From Bacteroidota bacterium (lineage in GTDB: Bacteria; Bacteroidota; Rhodothermia; Rhodothermales; Rubricoccaceae), in assembly GCA_039821555.1 (NCBI GenBank), contig JBCBNX010000007.1, forward strand, positions 61,356 through 125,355: a DNA stretch of 64,000 nt, in the 5' to 3' direction. Shown piece by piece: positions 25,129 to 34,500 of this stretch. Within the stretch, counting starts at the first letter, position 1; each line of letters opens with the position of its first letter. Under the pieces are notes generated by a model that was given only the letters and a program-made list of their open reading frames with translations, did no database searches and had not been told where the DNA came from. The position numbers were made by a program, and so were the translations under genes.

Positions 25129-25644
25129 ATGGACAAGGAGACGTTCGATCACCTCATGAGCCTGGCCTACGAGGAACTCACTCGGCTGGCCCGGACGGTG
25201 CGCCGTGGCGAAGCCAACGCCACCCTCAGCACCGGGTCGCTCGTCCACGAAGCCTACCTCCGGCTGATCCAGGCGGAAGACCTCGACGTCGAGTCGCAGG
25301 TCCACCTCAAACATCTGCTCGCCCAGGTGATGCGGCGCATCCTGGTAGACGCCGCCCGGCAGCGCGCAACGAGGCGCAAAGGCGGCGACCTCCACCGCGT
25401 CACGCTCGACCGTGACCTCGTGGCTTCTGGCATCCACCTCGATGAGACGCTGGCCTTCGACGAGGCGTTGAAGGCGCTCGAACGTGATCACCCTCGCTGG
25501 GCCCGGACCGTCGAGATGCGCTTCTTCGGGGGCTACACGATCCCTGAAACCGCGCACCTGCTCGGCGTCGGCGAGCGTACGGTGTCGCGCGAGTGGACGC
25601 AGGCCAAAGGCTGGCTCAACGCCTGGCAACGCAAGCATTCCTGA
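25129..25644 (+). CDS. ECF-subfamily RNA polymerase sigma factor (TIGR02999 type)
   Basis: 171 residues, usual length for ECF sigma factors. Region 2 is seen as LAYEELTRLARTVRRGEANATLSTGSLVHEAYLRL and HLLAQVMRRILVDAARQRATRRKGG; region 4 as VEMRFFGGYTIPETAHLLGVGERTVSREWTQAK. The STGSLVHEAYLRL segment is typical of the ECF group encoded beside serine/threonine kinases. The start at 25129 (MDKETFDHL) matches this family. The kinase gene begins 18 bp downstream, so the two form an operon; the kinase probably controls the sigma factor by phosphorylation, known for related pairs but inferred here. Confidence 0.9.
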   Translation: MDKETFDHLMSLAYEELTRLARTVRRGEANATLSTGSLVHEAYLRLIQAEDLDVESQVHLKHLLAQVMRRILVDAARQRATRRKGGDLHRVTLDRDLVASGIHLDETLAFDEALKALERDHPRWARTVEMRFFGGYTIPETAHLLGVGERTVSREWTQAKGWLNAWQRKHS

Positions 25645-25662
25645 CGCACACGCTGCTCTCTC

Positions 25663-28359
25663 ATGCCACCCCCACCGAAGCGTCTACGCACCATTCTTCA
25701 CGACACCCAGGCGCTCTCTCCCGAAGAACGAGCCCGCGAATTGGAGGCGGCGGCCGAACACGACCCTGCATTGGAGCAGGCGCTTCGTACGCTCGCGGCA
25801 ACCCGCGACATCGACCTGGACGCGCCGGGAGGCTTTGGTGCGCTCATGGAGGCAGGCCTGCCCATGATGGCCCAGAATGTCTTCGGGTATGACGCCGCGA
25901 TGCCGGACCACGTGGGCCCGTACGCCCTGCTTCGGGTGTTGGGCGAGGGCGGCATGGGAACGGTGTATCTCGGTGAACGCACCGACCCCGACCGCACCGT
26001 CGCGGTTAAGATACTCCGGGACGCAACGCTCTCACCGGCGCGGCTCGCCCAATTCGAGCGCGAGCAACAGACACTAGCGGATCTCTCACACCCTTCTATC
26101 GCACACCTGTACGACACGGGAGTGCACAACACCGGAGACGTCGCGGACGACAACGAGGCCGCACCGCGGGGCACACCGTACTTCGTCATGGAGTACGTCG
26201 AGGGCGCGTCGATCACGGCGTATTGCACCGAGCGACGCTGCTCGGTCCAGGAACGCTTGCGCCTGTTCCGCGCCGTGTGCGAGGCCGTCCGATACGCCCA
26301 TCGGCAGGCGATCCTCCACCGGGACCTGAAGCCCTCCAACGTCTACGTCTCACCGGGCCCCGACGGGAAGTCCATGGTGAAGCTGCTTGACTTCGGCATT
26401 GCCCGGCATCTCGACTCGCTCGGCCATGAGAGCGACGATGCTGGGGCGGTCGACGACCTTCGGCTCATGACGCCCGCGTACGCGGCGCCCGAACAGCTTC
26501 GCGGCGAAGCGCTCGGCACCTACACCGACGTCTATGCCCTCGGCGTGTTGCTCTATGAGTTGCTAGCCGGGCGACACCCGTACGACCTGGACGGCACGGA
26601 GGCTGAGGTGAAACGGGTGCTGCTCGAAGCAGAGGCGCCGCCACCGTCCCGGCTGGCTCGGACGGCGTCTGAGAACGCTACTCCGCCTGACGCAACCTCG
26701 CTGGGTGCTGCCGCATGGGCCGACCTCGATGCGCTCTGCCTCAAAGCGATGGAGCGGGACCCTGCCCGTCGCTATGCCTCCGTGGAAGCGCTCCTGCGTA
26801 ACCTCGACCAATATGCGTCCAACCGCCCTCTTGACGCTCGGCCGGCCACGCTCGGGTATGTCTCTTGGAAATTCTTCCGCCGTCACCGCCAGCGACTTTC
26901 CGCCGTGGTTATTGTGCTGGCCCTCGTCACCGCGCTCGTGACGTTCTACACGCTCCGTCTCGCTGACGCCCGCGACGCGGCGGTGGCTGAGGCCGAGACC
27001 GCCGAACGGATCACCGACTACCTGGTGAGTCTTTTCGAGACGAGCAACCCGATGAGTGCTCAGTCCGGCGACGTGACGGTCGAGGACCTCCTTCGGAACG
27101 GGGTCGCCCAAGCCGAAGCGCTCGCGGGCGAACCGCAGCTCCAGGCGCGCATGTTCACCGTCCTCGGGCGCGTGCACTCCGGCCTGAGCCGCTATGGAGC
27201 CGCCGACACGCTGCTGCAACGCGCCCTCGCGCTCCAGCGCCCCTTCGACAACCCGCTCGACCGCGCCGAGACGCTCTACGGAATCGGCACCACGCGCTAC
27301 CTCCAGGGAGACTTCGCCGAAGCGGAAGCGGCCCTCCTCGAAGCCGAGGCCCTCCTCGAACAGACATTGCCCCCAGATGCTCGCGACTTAGTCTCGCTCC
27401 GGTCCGAGTTGGCCGTCCTTTACACCGAGCAAGCTCGCCACGACGAGGCCGAGCCCCTCTTGCTGGCGGCCCTCGCCGTGCAACGCGGCGCTTCCGATGA
27501 CAGCAGCAAGGCGGACCTCGCCCAGACACTGACCAATCTCGGGACGAGCTACATCAACCAGGGTCGGCCCGAGGAGGCAGAACCGCTCTACCGCGAGGCC
27601 CTGGCCTTGGACCGCGAGGTGTTCGGCCCCGAGCATGTCCGCGTGGCGATCCAGCTCGGCAACCTAGCCGTGCTTCATGATTCGCGTTTCGAACATGCGA
27701 TTGCGGACTCGATGCTCACGGAGTCCTTACGGATACGCCGAGCCGCGACTGGCAACGACCACATCCAAGTCGCCACTGGCCTGCTCATGCTCGGCTCCAT
27801 CGTACGCAAGACGGGCGACCTAGAGCGGGCCGAGGCCGCCCTGCGCGAAGGGGGCGACATCTTTGCCCGGCTTGTCGGCGAAGCCCACCCGAACACGGCG
27901 GTGGCGCGCAACCAACTCGCGCTCGTCCTTCGCGATCAGGAGAAGCTAGACGAGGCCCTCGCCACGCAGCGCGCGGCCCTACCCGTCTTCCAGCAGGTGC
28001 TCGGTCCTGATCACTATTACACCGTCACGACAACCTGCCAACTCGCCGAGTTGCTCCTCGACTCCGGCTCGCTCGCGGAGGCGGCAGCACTCTACCAGCA
28101 GTGCGTCCCCGCCCTGCCGTCGACGGCAGGGATCCGCGTCTACGTCGCCACGCGGCATCAGGCGCACTTTGGCGAGCTTCGGACGGCTCAGGGCCGCTAT
28201 GCGGAGGCAGAAAGCCTCCTGGTTGCCAGCCACGATGCCATCGTCGCGTCGCTCGGCCCCGACCACGAGCAGATCCCCCTGTACACCGAGCGCCTCGCCC
28301 AACTCTACGAGGCATGGGGCCGCCCCGACGCCGCCGCCAGCTATCGCCTTCAACCATAG
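25663..28359 (+). CDS. serine/threonine protein kinase with transmembrane segment and TPR repeats
   Basis: 898 residues. Kinase domain at about 87-390: glycine loop GEGGMGTVYLGE, VAVKIL with the ATP-anchoring Lys, catalytic loop HRDLKPSN (about 220), LLDFGIARHL and the APEQ motif before EALGTYTDVYALG. One transmembrane helix follows at about 412-431 (LSAVVIVLALVTALVTFYTL), then about 460 residues of TPR repeats with the ALAL/EAE pattern (e.g. EEAEPLYREALALDREVFGPEH), expected outside the cytoplasm. Kinases of this kinesin-light-chain-TPR type are widespread in Rhodothermota and Planctomycetota and pair with ECF sigma factors. It lies 18 bp after the sigma gene. Confidence 0.93.
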   Translation: MPPPPKRLRTILHDTQALSPEERARELEAAAEHDPALEQALRTLAATRDIDLDAPGGFGALMEAGLPMMAQNVFGYDAAMPDHVGPYALLRVLGEGGMGTVYLGERTDPDRTVAVKILRDATLSPARLAQFEREQQTLADLSHPSIAHLYDTGVHNTGDVADDNEAAPRGTPYFVMEYVEGASITAYCTERRCSVQERLRLFRAVCEAVRYAHRQAILHRDLKPSNVYVSPGPDGKSMVKLLDFGIARHLDSLGHESDDAGAVDDLRLMTPAYAAPEQLRGEALGTYTDVYALGVLLYELLAGRHPYDLDGTEAEVKRVLLEAEAPPPSRLARTASENATPPDATSLGAAAWADLDALCLKAMERDPARRYASVEALLRNLDQYASNRPLDARPATLGYVSWKFFRRHRQRLSAVVIVLALVTALVTFYTLRLADARDAAVAEAETAERITDYLVSLFETSNPMSAQSGDVTVEDLLRNGVAQAEALAGEPQLQARMFTVLGRVHSGLSRYGAADTLLQRALALQRPFDNPLDRAETLYGIGTTRYLQGDFAEAEAALLEAEALLEQTLPPDARDLVSLRSELAVLYTEQARHDEAEPLLLAALAVQRGASDDSSKADLAQTLTNLGTSYINQGRPEEAEPLYREALALDREVFGPEHVRVAIQLGNLAVLHDSRFEHAIADSMLTESLRIRRAATGNDHIQVATGLLMLGSIVRKTGDLERAEAALREGGDIFARLVGEAHPNTAVARNQLALVLRDQEKLDEALATQRAALPVFQQVLGPDHYYTVTTTCQLAELLLDSGSLAEAAALYQQCVPALPSTAGIRVYVATRHQAHFGELRTAQGRYAEAESLLVASHDAIVASLGPDHEQIPLYTERLAQLYEAWGRPDAAASYRLQP

Positions 28360-28441
28360 ATCGGACTTGAACGAAAGCGCCACGCAGGACCACCACATCC
28401 TGCGTGCCGCTGAGGCGCCACAATGGTCTGAGCCAGAAGAC

Positions 28442-29185
28442 CTATTGTGTAGCGCTGCTTACAGCCGAGGAGAAGTGCTGCCTCCATGGTGACGGCAGTG
28501 CAGCCGTGGGCGTCTCCACCACGTCGACGTTGAAAGCGCCCCCGGAAATAGACAACGGTTGTGCTGCTCCCCCTTCGCTCCTGAGCGTGGCAGAGAAGGT
28601 GCCGACCAGGGAGGATGTGGAGAGTTCTGTAAAGGCGATCTCGATGTCACCGCCCACCGCCGTGAAGACGCCGGTACCGTCCTCGCAGTCGTCGGACACG
28701 CTGCGAGAGAAATCGCATGCGACGTAGTTGATCATGGGCAGTTCCAAGTCGGGGTCCGTGATCTGCCTCCCGTCGCTGTCCACCAGCGTCGTCACGAAGA
28801 CGGCCTCGCTGCGGCCTGAAGCGACCAGGTCGTCATCGATCTCTTCGATCTCATCGACGCGAACGATGTACGCCGCGACCTGCACAAGGCGCGCGCCAGC
28901 TTCGACGAGATTGATGGGCAAGCTAGATCCGAACACGAATGTGACCTCCCCATCTGAGATGTCGGTCCCGGCAAAGTCAACCTCATTGCCGAAGAAGACC
29001 AGCCCGAGGTCGCCAGGGTTGGCGAGGCCGCGTGCTTGCCACGCATCGCCGCCGATGGTAGCTCGGACGAATTGGTCGTCGTATTGCGGTCCGTCACCCC
29101 CAAAAAGGTTGTTGGAGTCACTTGAGTCGCAGGCAGACAGAGCAAGAGCGCAGAGCGTAAACGATATGCCGTAGAGTAGGCGCAT
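28442..29185 (-). CDS. hypothetical lipoprotein
   Basis: 247 residues. Signal peptide with lipobox: MRLLYGISFTLCALALSAC, cleavage before Cys19, followed by DSSDSNN, so a lipid-anchored envelope protein. The mature part is acidic and beta-rich (ATIGGDAWQARGLANPGDL, ITFVFGS-type strands); a domain of similar look occurs in Bacteroidota lipoproteins of unknown role. The start at 29185 is chosen because it alone gives the lipobox. It converges with the kinase gene and lies 46 bp downstream of the 330-aa gene on the same strand, so it may be the last gene of that operon. Confidence 0.75.
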   Translation of the reverse strand: MRLLYGISFTLCALALSACDSSDSNNLFGGDGPQYDDQFVRATIGGDAWQARGLANPGDLGLVFFGNEVDFAGTDISDGEVTFVFGSSLPINLVEAGARLVQVAAYIVRVDEIEEIDDDLVASGRSEAVFVTTLVDSDGRQITDPDLELPMINYVACDFSRSVSDDCEDGTGVFTAVGGDIEIAFTELSTSSLVGTFSATLRSEGGAAQPLSISGGAFNVDVVETPTAALPSPWRQHFSSAVSSATQ

Positions 29186-29231
29186 AGGATTCTGAGTCCA
29201 ATGTTGGATGGTACTGGGTGGCCGCCCCGAC

Positions 29232-30224
29232 TCACCGCACAGTGGTGGTGCGGACGAGCGTGGTGTAGGTGACGGTAGGCCGTCGGTAGCTGTAGTAGAC
29301 CCGCGCGACACGCCCGGCGGCTTTCGCTCGGGCCACGGCCACATCCCGCGACGCGTCGATGCGCTGGCTCTCAAGGTCAGCCGACGTGCGGTAGGCTTCC
29401 TGGAGCGCCTCGTAGTAGCGGCGGTCGCGGGCGTCGGCCTCGGCCGCCACGCTGCGAGCGAGCCGGGACGCCTCGTCGCGGCACTCAGACGACGGGTCTA
29501 CGTTGCCGAGCAGCCGCAGCCCGCGTCCCAGTTCGTTGTTGGCGAGGGCGGCTTGGGCTGCCTGGACCTGCGCGCCGCAGCGCTGCTGGCGATAGGCATC
29601 GAAGACCTCGGTGGCGGCGCGCTGGGCGCGGGCATGGCAGTCCGACGCCACATCGGGGATACTCATCACGATGCCGAAGGCCTCGTCGTAGAACTGCGCG
29701 GTGGTCAACGTCTGCGCTTCCGTGAGGAGGCGGTCGCACTCCTCAGCATAGTAGTCCGCGATGCGCAGGCGCGCCGTGTCGAAGAAGTCAGCGGCAGCGC
29801 GGCTGTCGGCGTCTACGCTGCGCAGCGCACTCGTGACGGCCTGCCGCTCGCTCGTGCCCTGTCCCCGGAGCGGCGTGCTGAACGAGGCAAAGGTGACGTT
29901 TTGCACCACGTTCTTGACGAACAGGCTCAGCTCGCCCTGGATCACCGTGAGGGTCCGCATGCCCTCGACCGTCCGCTTGTCGTAGAGGTCGACCACCGGA
30001 AAGATCACGATGTCGGCGTTGGTGCCGTCGCCGGAGATCCCGTTGGCCGTGACCATCCGCACGACGGTGTTGCGGAGGCTGCTGAGCTGGGCCTCGCTCA
30101 GGTCGCTATGACTCTCAGGCGTCACGACGGAGAGCGAGACGCGCGCGAGGTCGTCGAGGTCGCTGGGCTGCGCCAGAAGGCTGCCGGCCGCGAACGCGAG
30201 CAGGAGAAGAAGTGCGGGGCGCAT
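29232..30224 (-). CDS. secreted envelope protein of a CsgG/LPP20/DUF6175 operon
   Basis: 330 residues with a signal peptide (MRPALLLLLAFAAGSLLAQ). The first half resembles a CsgG/FlgT-like alpha/beta fold (LARVSLSVVTPESHSDLSE ... IVIFPVVDLYDKRTVEGM). The second half is helical with repeated Cys-containing helices (EECDRLLTEAQTLTTAQFYDEAF, DCHARAQRAATEVF, CRDEASRLARS), perhaps TPR-like, ending in a basic, aromatic C terminus. It starts 2 bp after the DUF6175-like gene ends, so the two are co-translated. A periplasmic role is inferred; the precise function is unknown. Confidence 0.75.
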   Translation of the reverse strand: MRPALLLLLAFAAGSLLAQPSDLDDLARVSLSVVTPESHSDLSEAQLSSLRNTVVRMVTANGISGDGTNADIVIFPVVDLYDKRTVEGMRTLTVIQGELSLFVKNVVQNVTFASFSTPLRGQGTSERQAVTSALRSVDADSRAAADFFDTARLRIADYYAEECDRLLTEAQTLTTAQFYDEAFGIVMSIPDVASDCHARAQRAATEVFDAYRQQRCGAQVQAAQAALANNELGRGLRLLGNVDPSSECRDEASRLARSVAAEADARDRRYYEALQEAYRTSADLESQRIDASRDVAVARAKAAGRVARVYYSYRRPTVTYTTLVRTTTVR

Positions 30225-30226
30225 GG

Positions 30227-31129
30227 CTACCTCCAGGATCCGAGGGTGATGTAGACGTTGGCACCCTGGACATCCATCCGGGCGTCGATGCCGAGTTCGT
30301 TGGTGATGTAGCGTCGTAGCGCGCGGCCAAGCGTACGGGGCCGGTAGTTGCGGTCCGTTCCCGGCTCCCGCAGCGGGATGCGGAAGTCGTCCACTTCGAG
30401 ACTGAGGTCGCTCGAACCGCGGATGCGGTAGTTGTTCTGGTAGGCGTTCTCGTCCATCCAGTCCTCCAGCGCGTCCGCGATCACGTCGCCCTGCGTGCCG
30501 ATCTCAGTGTACATGTCGAGGTCGGAGTCCGCACCGAAGCGGATCGTGATGTCGAGGCTGCGCCCGCTCGACCGCACCTGGTCGAACTTGCCCATCATCG
30601 TGTCGAGGAGGTTGTCCAGGCAGTCGTCCAGGGCGTTCTCGACGAGACGGCCGAGGTCCGACGTGCGGAAGGGCCGCGCGTTGCGGCACACGTCGTTGGC
30701 GAGCGCGCCGCTTGTCGCCGTGTCGATGGCGTTCACCTGGACGGCCGCGCGGCTGCCTGCTCCCGTGTCTTCCACCGACGTGCGCACTTCGAGGTAGATC
30801 TCGGTCGGGGCGTTGTCGATGAGCATCTGCTTTAGGCTCTCTTGGGTGCCGAGCATCATGGCATCGTCGCGCGTCATCTCGCGGATGTAGGCCAGCGCGT
30901 CGACGGTCGTGAAGCCGCGGGCGTCGAAGGCGCGCTGGACGACGGTGAGCGTGATGCCGACGTCGGCGTCGGCTTCGATGAGGGTGCGGAGGTCTTCGCC
31001 TTCGCGGGCAAAGGGCACCACCATGATGCTGGGCTGCACCTGCGCGACGGGCTCAGGCTGGGCGATGGCGGGCGGCACGAGCACCGCGAGAAGAAGCAGG
31101 ACCCACCCTGCTCGGTAGCATGTCTGCAT
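30227..31129 (-). CDS. DUF6175-like secreted protein
   Basis: 300 residues, signal peptide (MQTCYRAGWVLLLLAVLVPPAIAQ). The mature part starts PSIMVVPFAREGEDLRTLIE and contains MIDNAPTEIYLEV, RSLDITIRFGADSDLDMY and a C-terminal domain with DARMDVQGANVYITLG. This agrees with the DUF6175 family of Bacteroidota, which is often encoded next to LPP20 lipoproteins. It lies 3 bp after the LPP20-like gene and 2 bp before the 330-aa gene. The proteins of this operon could assemble into an envelope complex; none has a known role here. Confidence 0.75.
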   Translation of the reverse strand: MQTCYRAGWVLLLLAVLVPPAIAQPEPVAQVQPSIMVVPFAREGEDLRTLIEADADVGITLTVVQRAFDARGFTTVDALAYIREMTRDDAMMLGTQESLKQMLIDNAPTEIYLEVRTSVEDTGAGSRAAVQVNAIDTATSGALANDVCRNARPFRTSDLGRLVENALDDCLDNLLDTMMGKFDQVRSSGRSLDITIRFGADSDLDMYTEIGTQGDVIADALEDWMDENAYQNNYRIRGSSDLSLEVDDFRIPLREPGTDRNYRPRTLGRALRRYITNELGIDARMDVQGANVYITLGSWR

Positions 31130-31132
31130 GGG

Positions 31133-31633
31133 CTAGTAACCAAACTGGCGCAGGACGCCGTGCTGTTCTAAATCGCGCCGGAGCGCCTGCGTGTTGACGG
31201 TGAGGGTGACCTGAGCGCGGCGTCCGTTCTGGGTTCGCACGGGCTCGCCCTCGGTGAAGGACTCCGTCAGGAAGGTGGCGTAGCGCCCGCCCGCTAGGAG
31301 TTCGTCGAAGTAGGCCGCATGCGGGCTGTCCTCAGGACGCGAGGTGTCGCGCACCATGGCAGTAGCCTGCGGCGAGCCGGGGACGCCGCGGAAGAGTAGC
31401 GTCCAGAAGGCATTTTCTTCCGCGTGGCGGATGGCGTCCTCAGGACGCTGTCCGTAGCCCGTCGCGCGGAGGGTGATCGTACCACGGTCTGCGCGCCCCG
31501 CGTAGAGCACTTCAGCGCTCGGCGGAGCCGGAGGCGTGCCACCGCAGCCGCCAAGTCCCGCTAGGAGAAGGGTCCCGATGGCTGCAATGAGCGCCTGCCT
31601 CGTCGAGACTGGAAACGGGCTGAATCGAGTCAT
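31133..31633 (-). CDS. LPP20-family lipoprotein
   Basis: 166 residues. A lipobox-like LLLAGLGGC motif ends the signal sequence, with Cys near residue 30. The mature part carries the LPP20/TPGS-type core (TITLRATGYGQRPEDAIRHAEENAFWTLLFRG) and a C-terminal strand region. LPP20-like domains occur in envelope lipoproteins linked to surface structures. It is the second gene of the operon that begins with the CsgG-like gene 87 bp upstream. Confidence 0.78.
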   Translation of the reverse strand: MTRFSPFPVSTRQALIAAIGTLLLAGLGGCGGTPPAPPSAEVLYAGRADRGTITLRATGYGQRPEDAIRHAEENAFWTLLFRGVPGSPQATAMVRDTSRPEDSPHAAYFDELLAGGRYATFLTESFTEGEPVRTQNGRRAQVTLTVNTQALRRDLEQHGVLRQFGY

Positions 31634-31720
31634 GGCATCGGTGAGAGAGAGTGGGCGCCGAGCCTGACGTGCATCGCACGCGGCAAGGTGGCAGGATCGA
31701 TAAACTGAAACGTCCGAGGG

Positions 31721-32650
31721 TCAGTCGGCGACCTTCACGACGAGGGTCGTGCCCTCGGCGAAGGCGTCGCGTAGGGCTTCCTGGTCGCGGCGCCCGCGTA
31801 CTGAGCACACGGCGAACCCTTCGCCCTGCACATCGCGCACGCGCAGCGACGCCACCGGGCGCTCCCGGGTGCGTACCGTCCCGTCGCTCATCTCGAACAC
31901 TTGCAACTCGACCACATCGAGCGACTGCCCAGCGCGGAGCCCGTCGCTGTCGCCTCCGATCAGCACCTCCTCGATCCGCCCGCCGTCTCCTTCGCGCTCG
32001 ATGGCAAGCACCTCGTAGGTCGTTGGGAAGCAAGTGTCAAGGAAGCTCTGCACCTGACTCCTGGAGTCGTTGATCGCGGCCGTAATTGCGGCGTCGGGTG
32101 AGTCAGCGTTGAGCGCGGCGGCGGCGGCGCGCCCGACCAATCCACCGGCCTGCTTTCGGACGAGTCCCACCAGGCCCCCGCGCCCGGCGCTGACGGCTTG
32201 GTCCGCCACGTCCGTTTGAATGGTCTGCTGGCACTCGACTTCGCGGGTGCCCACGGACACCTTACGCAGTTCGTAAGTGACGCTCCCGGCGTACGTCCGC
32301 GTTCCGTCGCTGACCTGCTCCCGCGCCGAGACGTCGAGGATGGTTCCGAAGAGGAGGTACTCAGCGCCCATCGGCTCGACGGCCGTGACTACGCCATCCA
32401 GGTAGGCGTCGTCCCCTTGGGCGAACAGTTCGTCCTCGATGGCCGTGCGTTGCTCCACCTCTACGACCATGAATCGGTCGCTTTCTACGAGCACATTCGT
32501 GACGAGCGCCTGTGCCTCCGCTGCCGTCGCAGGGGTGACCGCGGAGCTACGGAAGAAAGGAGCTGTCCCCACAATGGGCTTCGTCTGTGCCAGGGCGCTA
32601 GTGGCGCATAGGGTCAACAGCGTCAGGGCAAAGAGACGGGCGGTGTACAT
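31721..32650 (-). CDS. CsgG/FlgT-type secreted protein
   Basis: 309 residues, signal peptide (MYTARLFALTLLTLCATSALAQ). The CsgG-like core is seen as TAAEAQALVTNVLVESDRFMVVEVEQR, GAEYLLFGTILDVS and a coupled strand SVTYELRKVSVGTREVE. A middle helical stretch and a C-terminal beta domain (EVLIGGDSDGLRAGQSLDV) follow, with a FlgT-C-like look. The family forms peptidoglycan- or outer-membrane-linked structures for surface appendages or secretion channels. It lacks the lipobox and typical length of a CsgG pore, so pore formation is uncertain. The start at 32650 gives the signal peptide. First gene of the operon. Confidence 0.78.
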   Translation of the reverse strand: MYTARLFALTLLTLCATSALAQTKPIVGTAPFFRSSAVTPATAAEAQALVTNVLVESDRFMVVEVEQRTAIEDELFAQGDDAYLDGVVTAVEPMGAEYLLFGTILDVSAREQVSDGTRTYAGSVTYELRKVSVGTREVECQQTIQTDVADQAVSAGRGGLVGLVRKQAGGLVGRAAAAALNADSPDAAITAAINDSRSQVQSFLDTCFPTTYEVLAIEREGDGGRIEEVLIGGDSDGLRAGQSLDVVELQVFEMSDGTVRTRERPVASLRVRDVQGEGFAVCSVRGRRDQEALRDAFAEGTTLVVKVAD

Positions 32651-32805
32651 GGAAATGGAGCAAGGAAGCATGGAATAGCTTGGCATGATCTACCCAGCCA
32701 AGAACCAACCGGACTTGAGTAGACGCCTGTTAGAATAGCTGCCACTGTATTACCGTATCGTTACGAGCCTGCAAGCGCCCTGGGGTAGTGTAGCAGGACC
32801 CTGAT

Positions 32806-33321
32806 CTAGCGTTTGCCGAAACGGAAGTGGGCCCCCACGCCGACCGCTAGCGCCGAGAAGCCGCTGTAGGTGTCCCAGTTCGCTCCGGCGAAGCCGACCT
32901 CGGCGTTGACGAAGATGGGCGGGAAGTCTTCACTGTTGAAGAGCTGTTTCAGGCTCGCTTCGATGCCCGCGCCTGCGCCGTACCCGATGGCGGTCTCGCT
33001 CGCAAAGACCACGTCCACGCGGTAGGCTGCAAGTCCCCCGTAGGCATACACGTCGTAGGGCACGTCGCGCAGAAAGCGATACCACACGCGACCGCCGTAC
33101 GCGGTCACGGTCCCGAGCGCGCCAACGACCACCGACCCTGTGAGGTACTCGTTGTGGTAGTAGGCCCCACTTATCCCGTAGGATGGGTAGGCCGATGAAA
33201 AGCCGATCCCGAACTTGCCATCCTGCACGCCAACGGTGGTACCGTCCTGTGCGAGGACCGGGGCGCAGGCCACCGCGATCAGGGCAAGAGCTGAGAGGAA
33301 GGCGAGGTGCAAGCGCGTCAT
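32806..33321 (-). CDS. small outer-membrane beta-barrel protein
   Basis: 171 residues with signal peptide (about 1-24, ending LAQ). The mature chain alternates short amphipathic strands (FGIGFSSAYPSYGISGAYYH, LTGSVVVGALGTVTAYGGRVW, AIGYGAGAGIEASL, VNAEVGFAGANW) and ends in a basic C terminus. The pattern fits a small 8-stranded barrel of the OmpA/OprF-like or porin-like class. Function not assignable. It is 155 bp upstream of the CsgG-like gene and may be a separate transcription unit. Confidence 0.78.
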   Translation of the reverse strand: MTRLHLAFLSALALIAVACAPVLAQDGTTVGVQDGKFGIGFSSAYPSYGISGAYYHNEYLTGSVVVGALGTVTAYGGRVWYRFLRDVPYDVYAYGGLAAYRVDVVFASETAIGYGAGAGIEASLKQLFNSEDFPPIFVNAEVGFAGANWDTYSGFSALAVGVGAHFRFGKR

Positions 33322-33577
33322 AGCGGGAGAGTAGGAGTCTATGTGGCTGGAGCGTGAGCGGAGCGCGCTGCCCCCTTATTTACCCGTGCGAGGTTTCGCC
33401 CACGACCTCGCCATGTGCTATGCTTTTTTCTTCAGCTGTCATGCTGGCTGCCGTCACCTGCATCCTGCTCTCTACCGATGCTCGCAAGCCGGGCGGCTCG
33501 CATGAGCCCAGCGGGAAGCACGTATTCCTAATTAACGCAGCCTGAAAGACAGCACGACGAACGAATATAGGTCGACT

Positions 33578-34369
33578 CTACAAAGTCACCCCCAGGGCAA
33601 ACGGTTCAAGTTGACCATACAACCGCTCGCACTGCACCAAGACGGATACGCACGACGAGGGAACCTCAGCGGTCTTTGTATGCGGCCGGCTGAACGCTGT
33701 CGAGCGCTCCACGGCCCCGTACCAGTGTTTGGCCCACACCCCATCGGTAGGGCGGGGTCCTGGATTCCAGGAGAGCATGGCCAGGTCGAAGCAAATACCG
33801 AGGGCATCGCAAAGCGCACGCAACCGTGAAGCTGGGTCGGCTAGGATGTCACGCGCTCGAACGACGGGCGGCGCCAAGCCGTCCCGGTCAGCGATCCGCC
33901 TGAACAGCTCGACCTGTTGCGGCAGGCCGGTGTCTTCGACCCGCACGTCCTGCCCGAGCACCTTCACGAGGGAAGCGAGCATGGCCGCAGGCTCACGTAA
34001 GAGGAACGCGTGACGGAAGCTAGGCGCATCCAGCCACGCACGCCCGACCGTCGGCAGCAGGTGGTGCGCCATGTGCTTCTGATAGTAGATCGGCGCGCCT
34101 TCCTGCACCGGTCCTGTGAGCTGTTTGGCAACCACACGCCAATCAGTCGGCTGGCTCGCGAGCACATCAGCGCGGCCAGGATGATCGAGACCGGTTTCGG
34201 CGAGATAGTGCGCGTAGAGCGGCTCGTCCACAACAACCGTGTCGGCTCGGCTGCCCCACGACCGCATGAGCGCCGTCGAGAGGTTGCGCGGTCCTGACCA
34301 CATCGCAATGCGAAGGGGTTCCGTAGCGGAGCCGTTGATCGAAGCGGAGCCGTTGGTCGATGAAGCCAT
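33578..34369 (-). CDS. sulfotransferase-family protein
   Basis: 263 residues. The N-terminal P-loop-like motif RIAMWSGPRNLSTALMRSW at about residues 20-38 would bind the PAPS cofactor. Later segments QPTDWRVVAKQL, YYQKHMAHHLLP, FLLREPAAMLAS and the C-terminal LSWNPGPRPTDGVWAKHWY agree with the sulfotransferase fold common in proteins annotated as sulfotransferase family or fused with aminotransferases. The substrate is unknown. It is divergent from the plus-strand outer-membrane protein gene at 34501. Confidence 0.8.
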   Translation of the reverse strand: MASSTNGSASINGSATEPLRIAMWSGPRNLSTALMRSWGSRADTVVVDEPLYAHYLAETGLDHPGRADVLASQPTDWRVVAKQLTGPVQEGAPIYYQKHMAHHLLPTVGRAWLDAPSFRHAFLLREPAAMLASLVKVLGQDVRVEDTGLPQQVELFRRIADRDGLAPPVVRARDILADPASRLRALCDALGICFDLAMLSWNPGPRPTDGVWAKHWYGAVERSTAFSRPHTKTAEVPSSCVSVLVQCERLYGQLEPFALGVTL

Positions 34370-34500
34370 ACTGCCGTCCGTGGTATGGCACAGAATACGT
34401 CCCGCGATGGTCCTGATCTCCGACGGTTCTTCGCGCCCACCCTATCGGCGCTGGTCCTAGTTTTCCAGGTTACTTCCCTCCTCCCTGCTGCTTCCCGCTC

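Noticed and set aside
29208..30254. 348-codon open frame antisense to the 330-aa envelope gene
   Set aside because: Shadow of a gene that has a signal peptide and close operon spacing.
33354..33545. 63-codon plus-strand open frame
   Set aside because: Short, Cys/Pro-rich without family similarity, in an AT-richer intergenic region more likely to hold the promoter of the small barrel gene.
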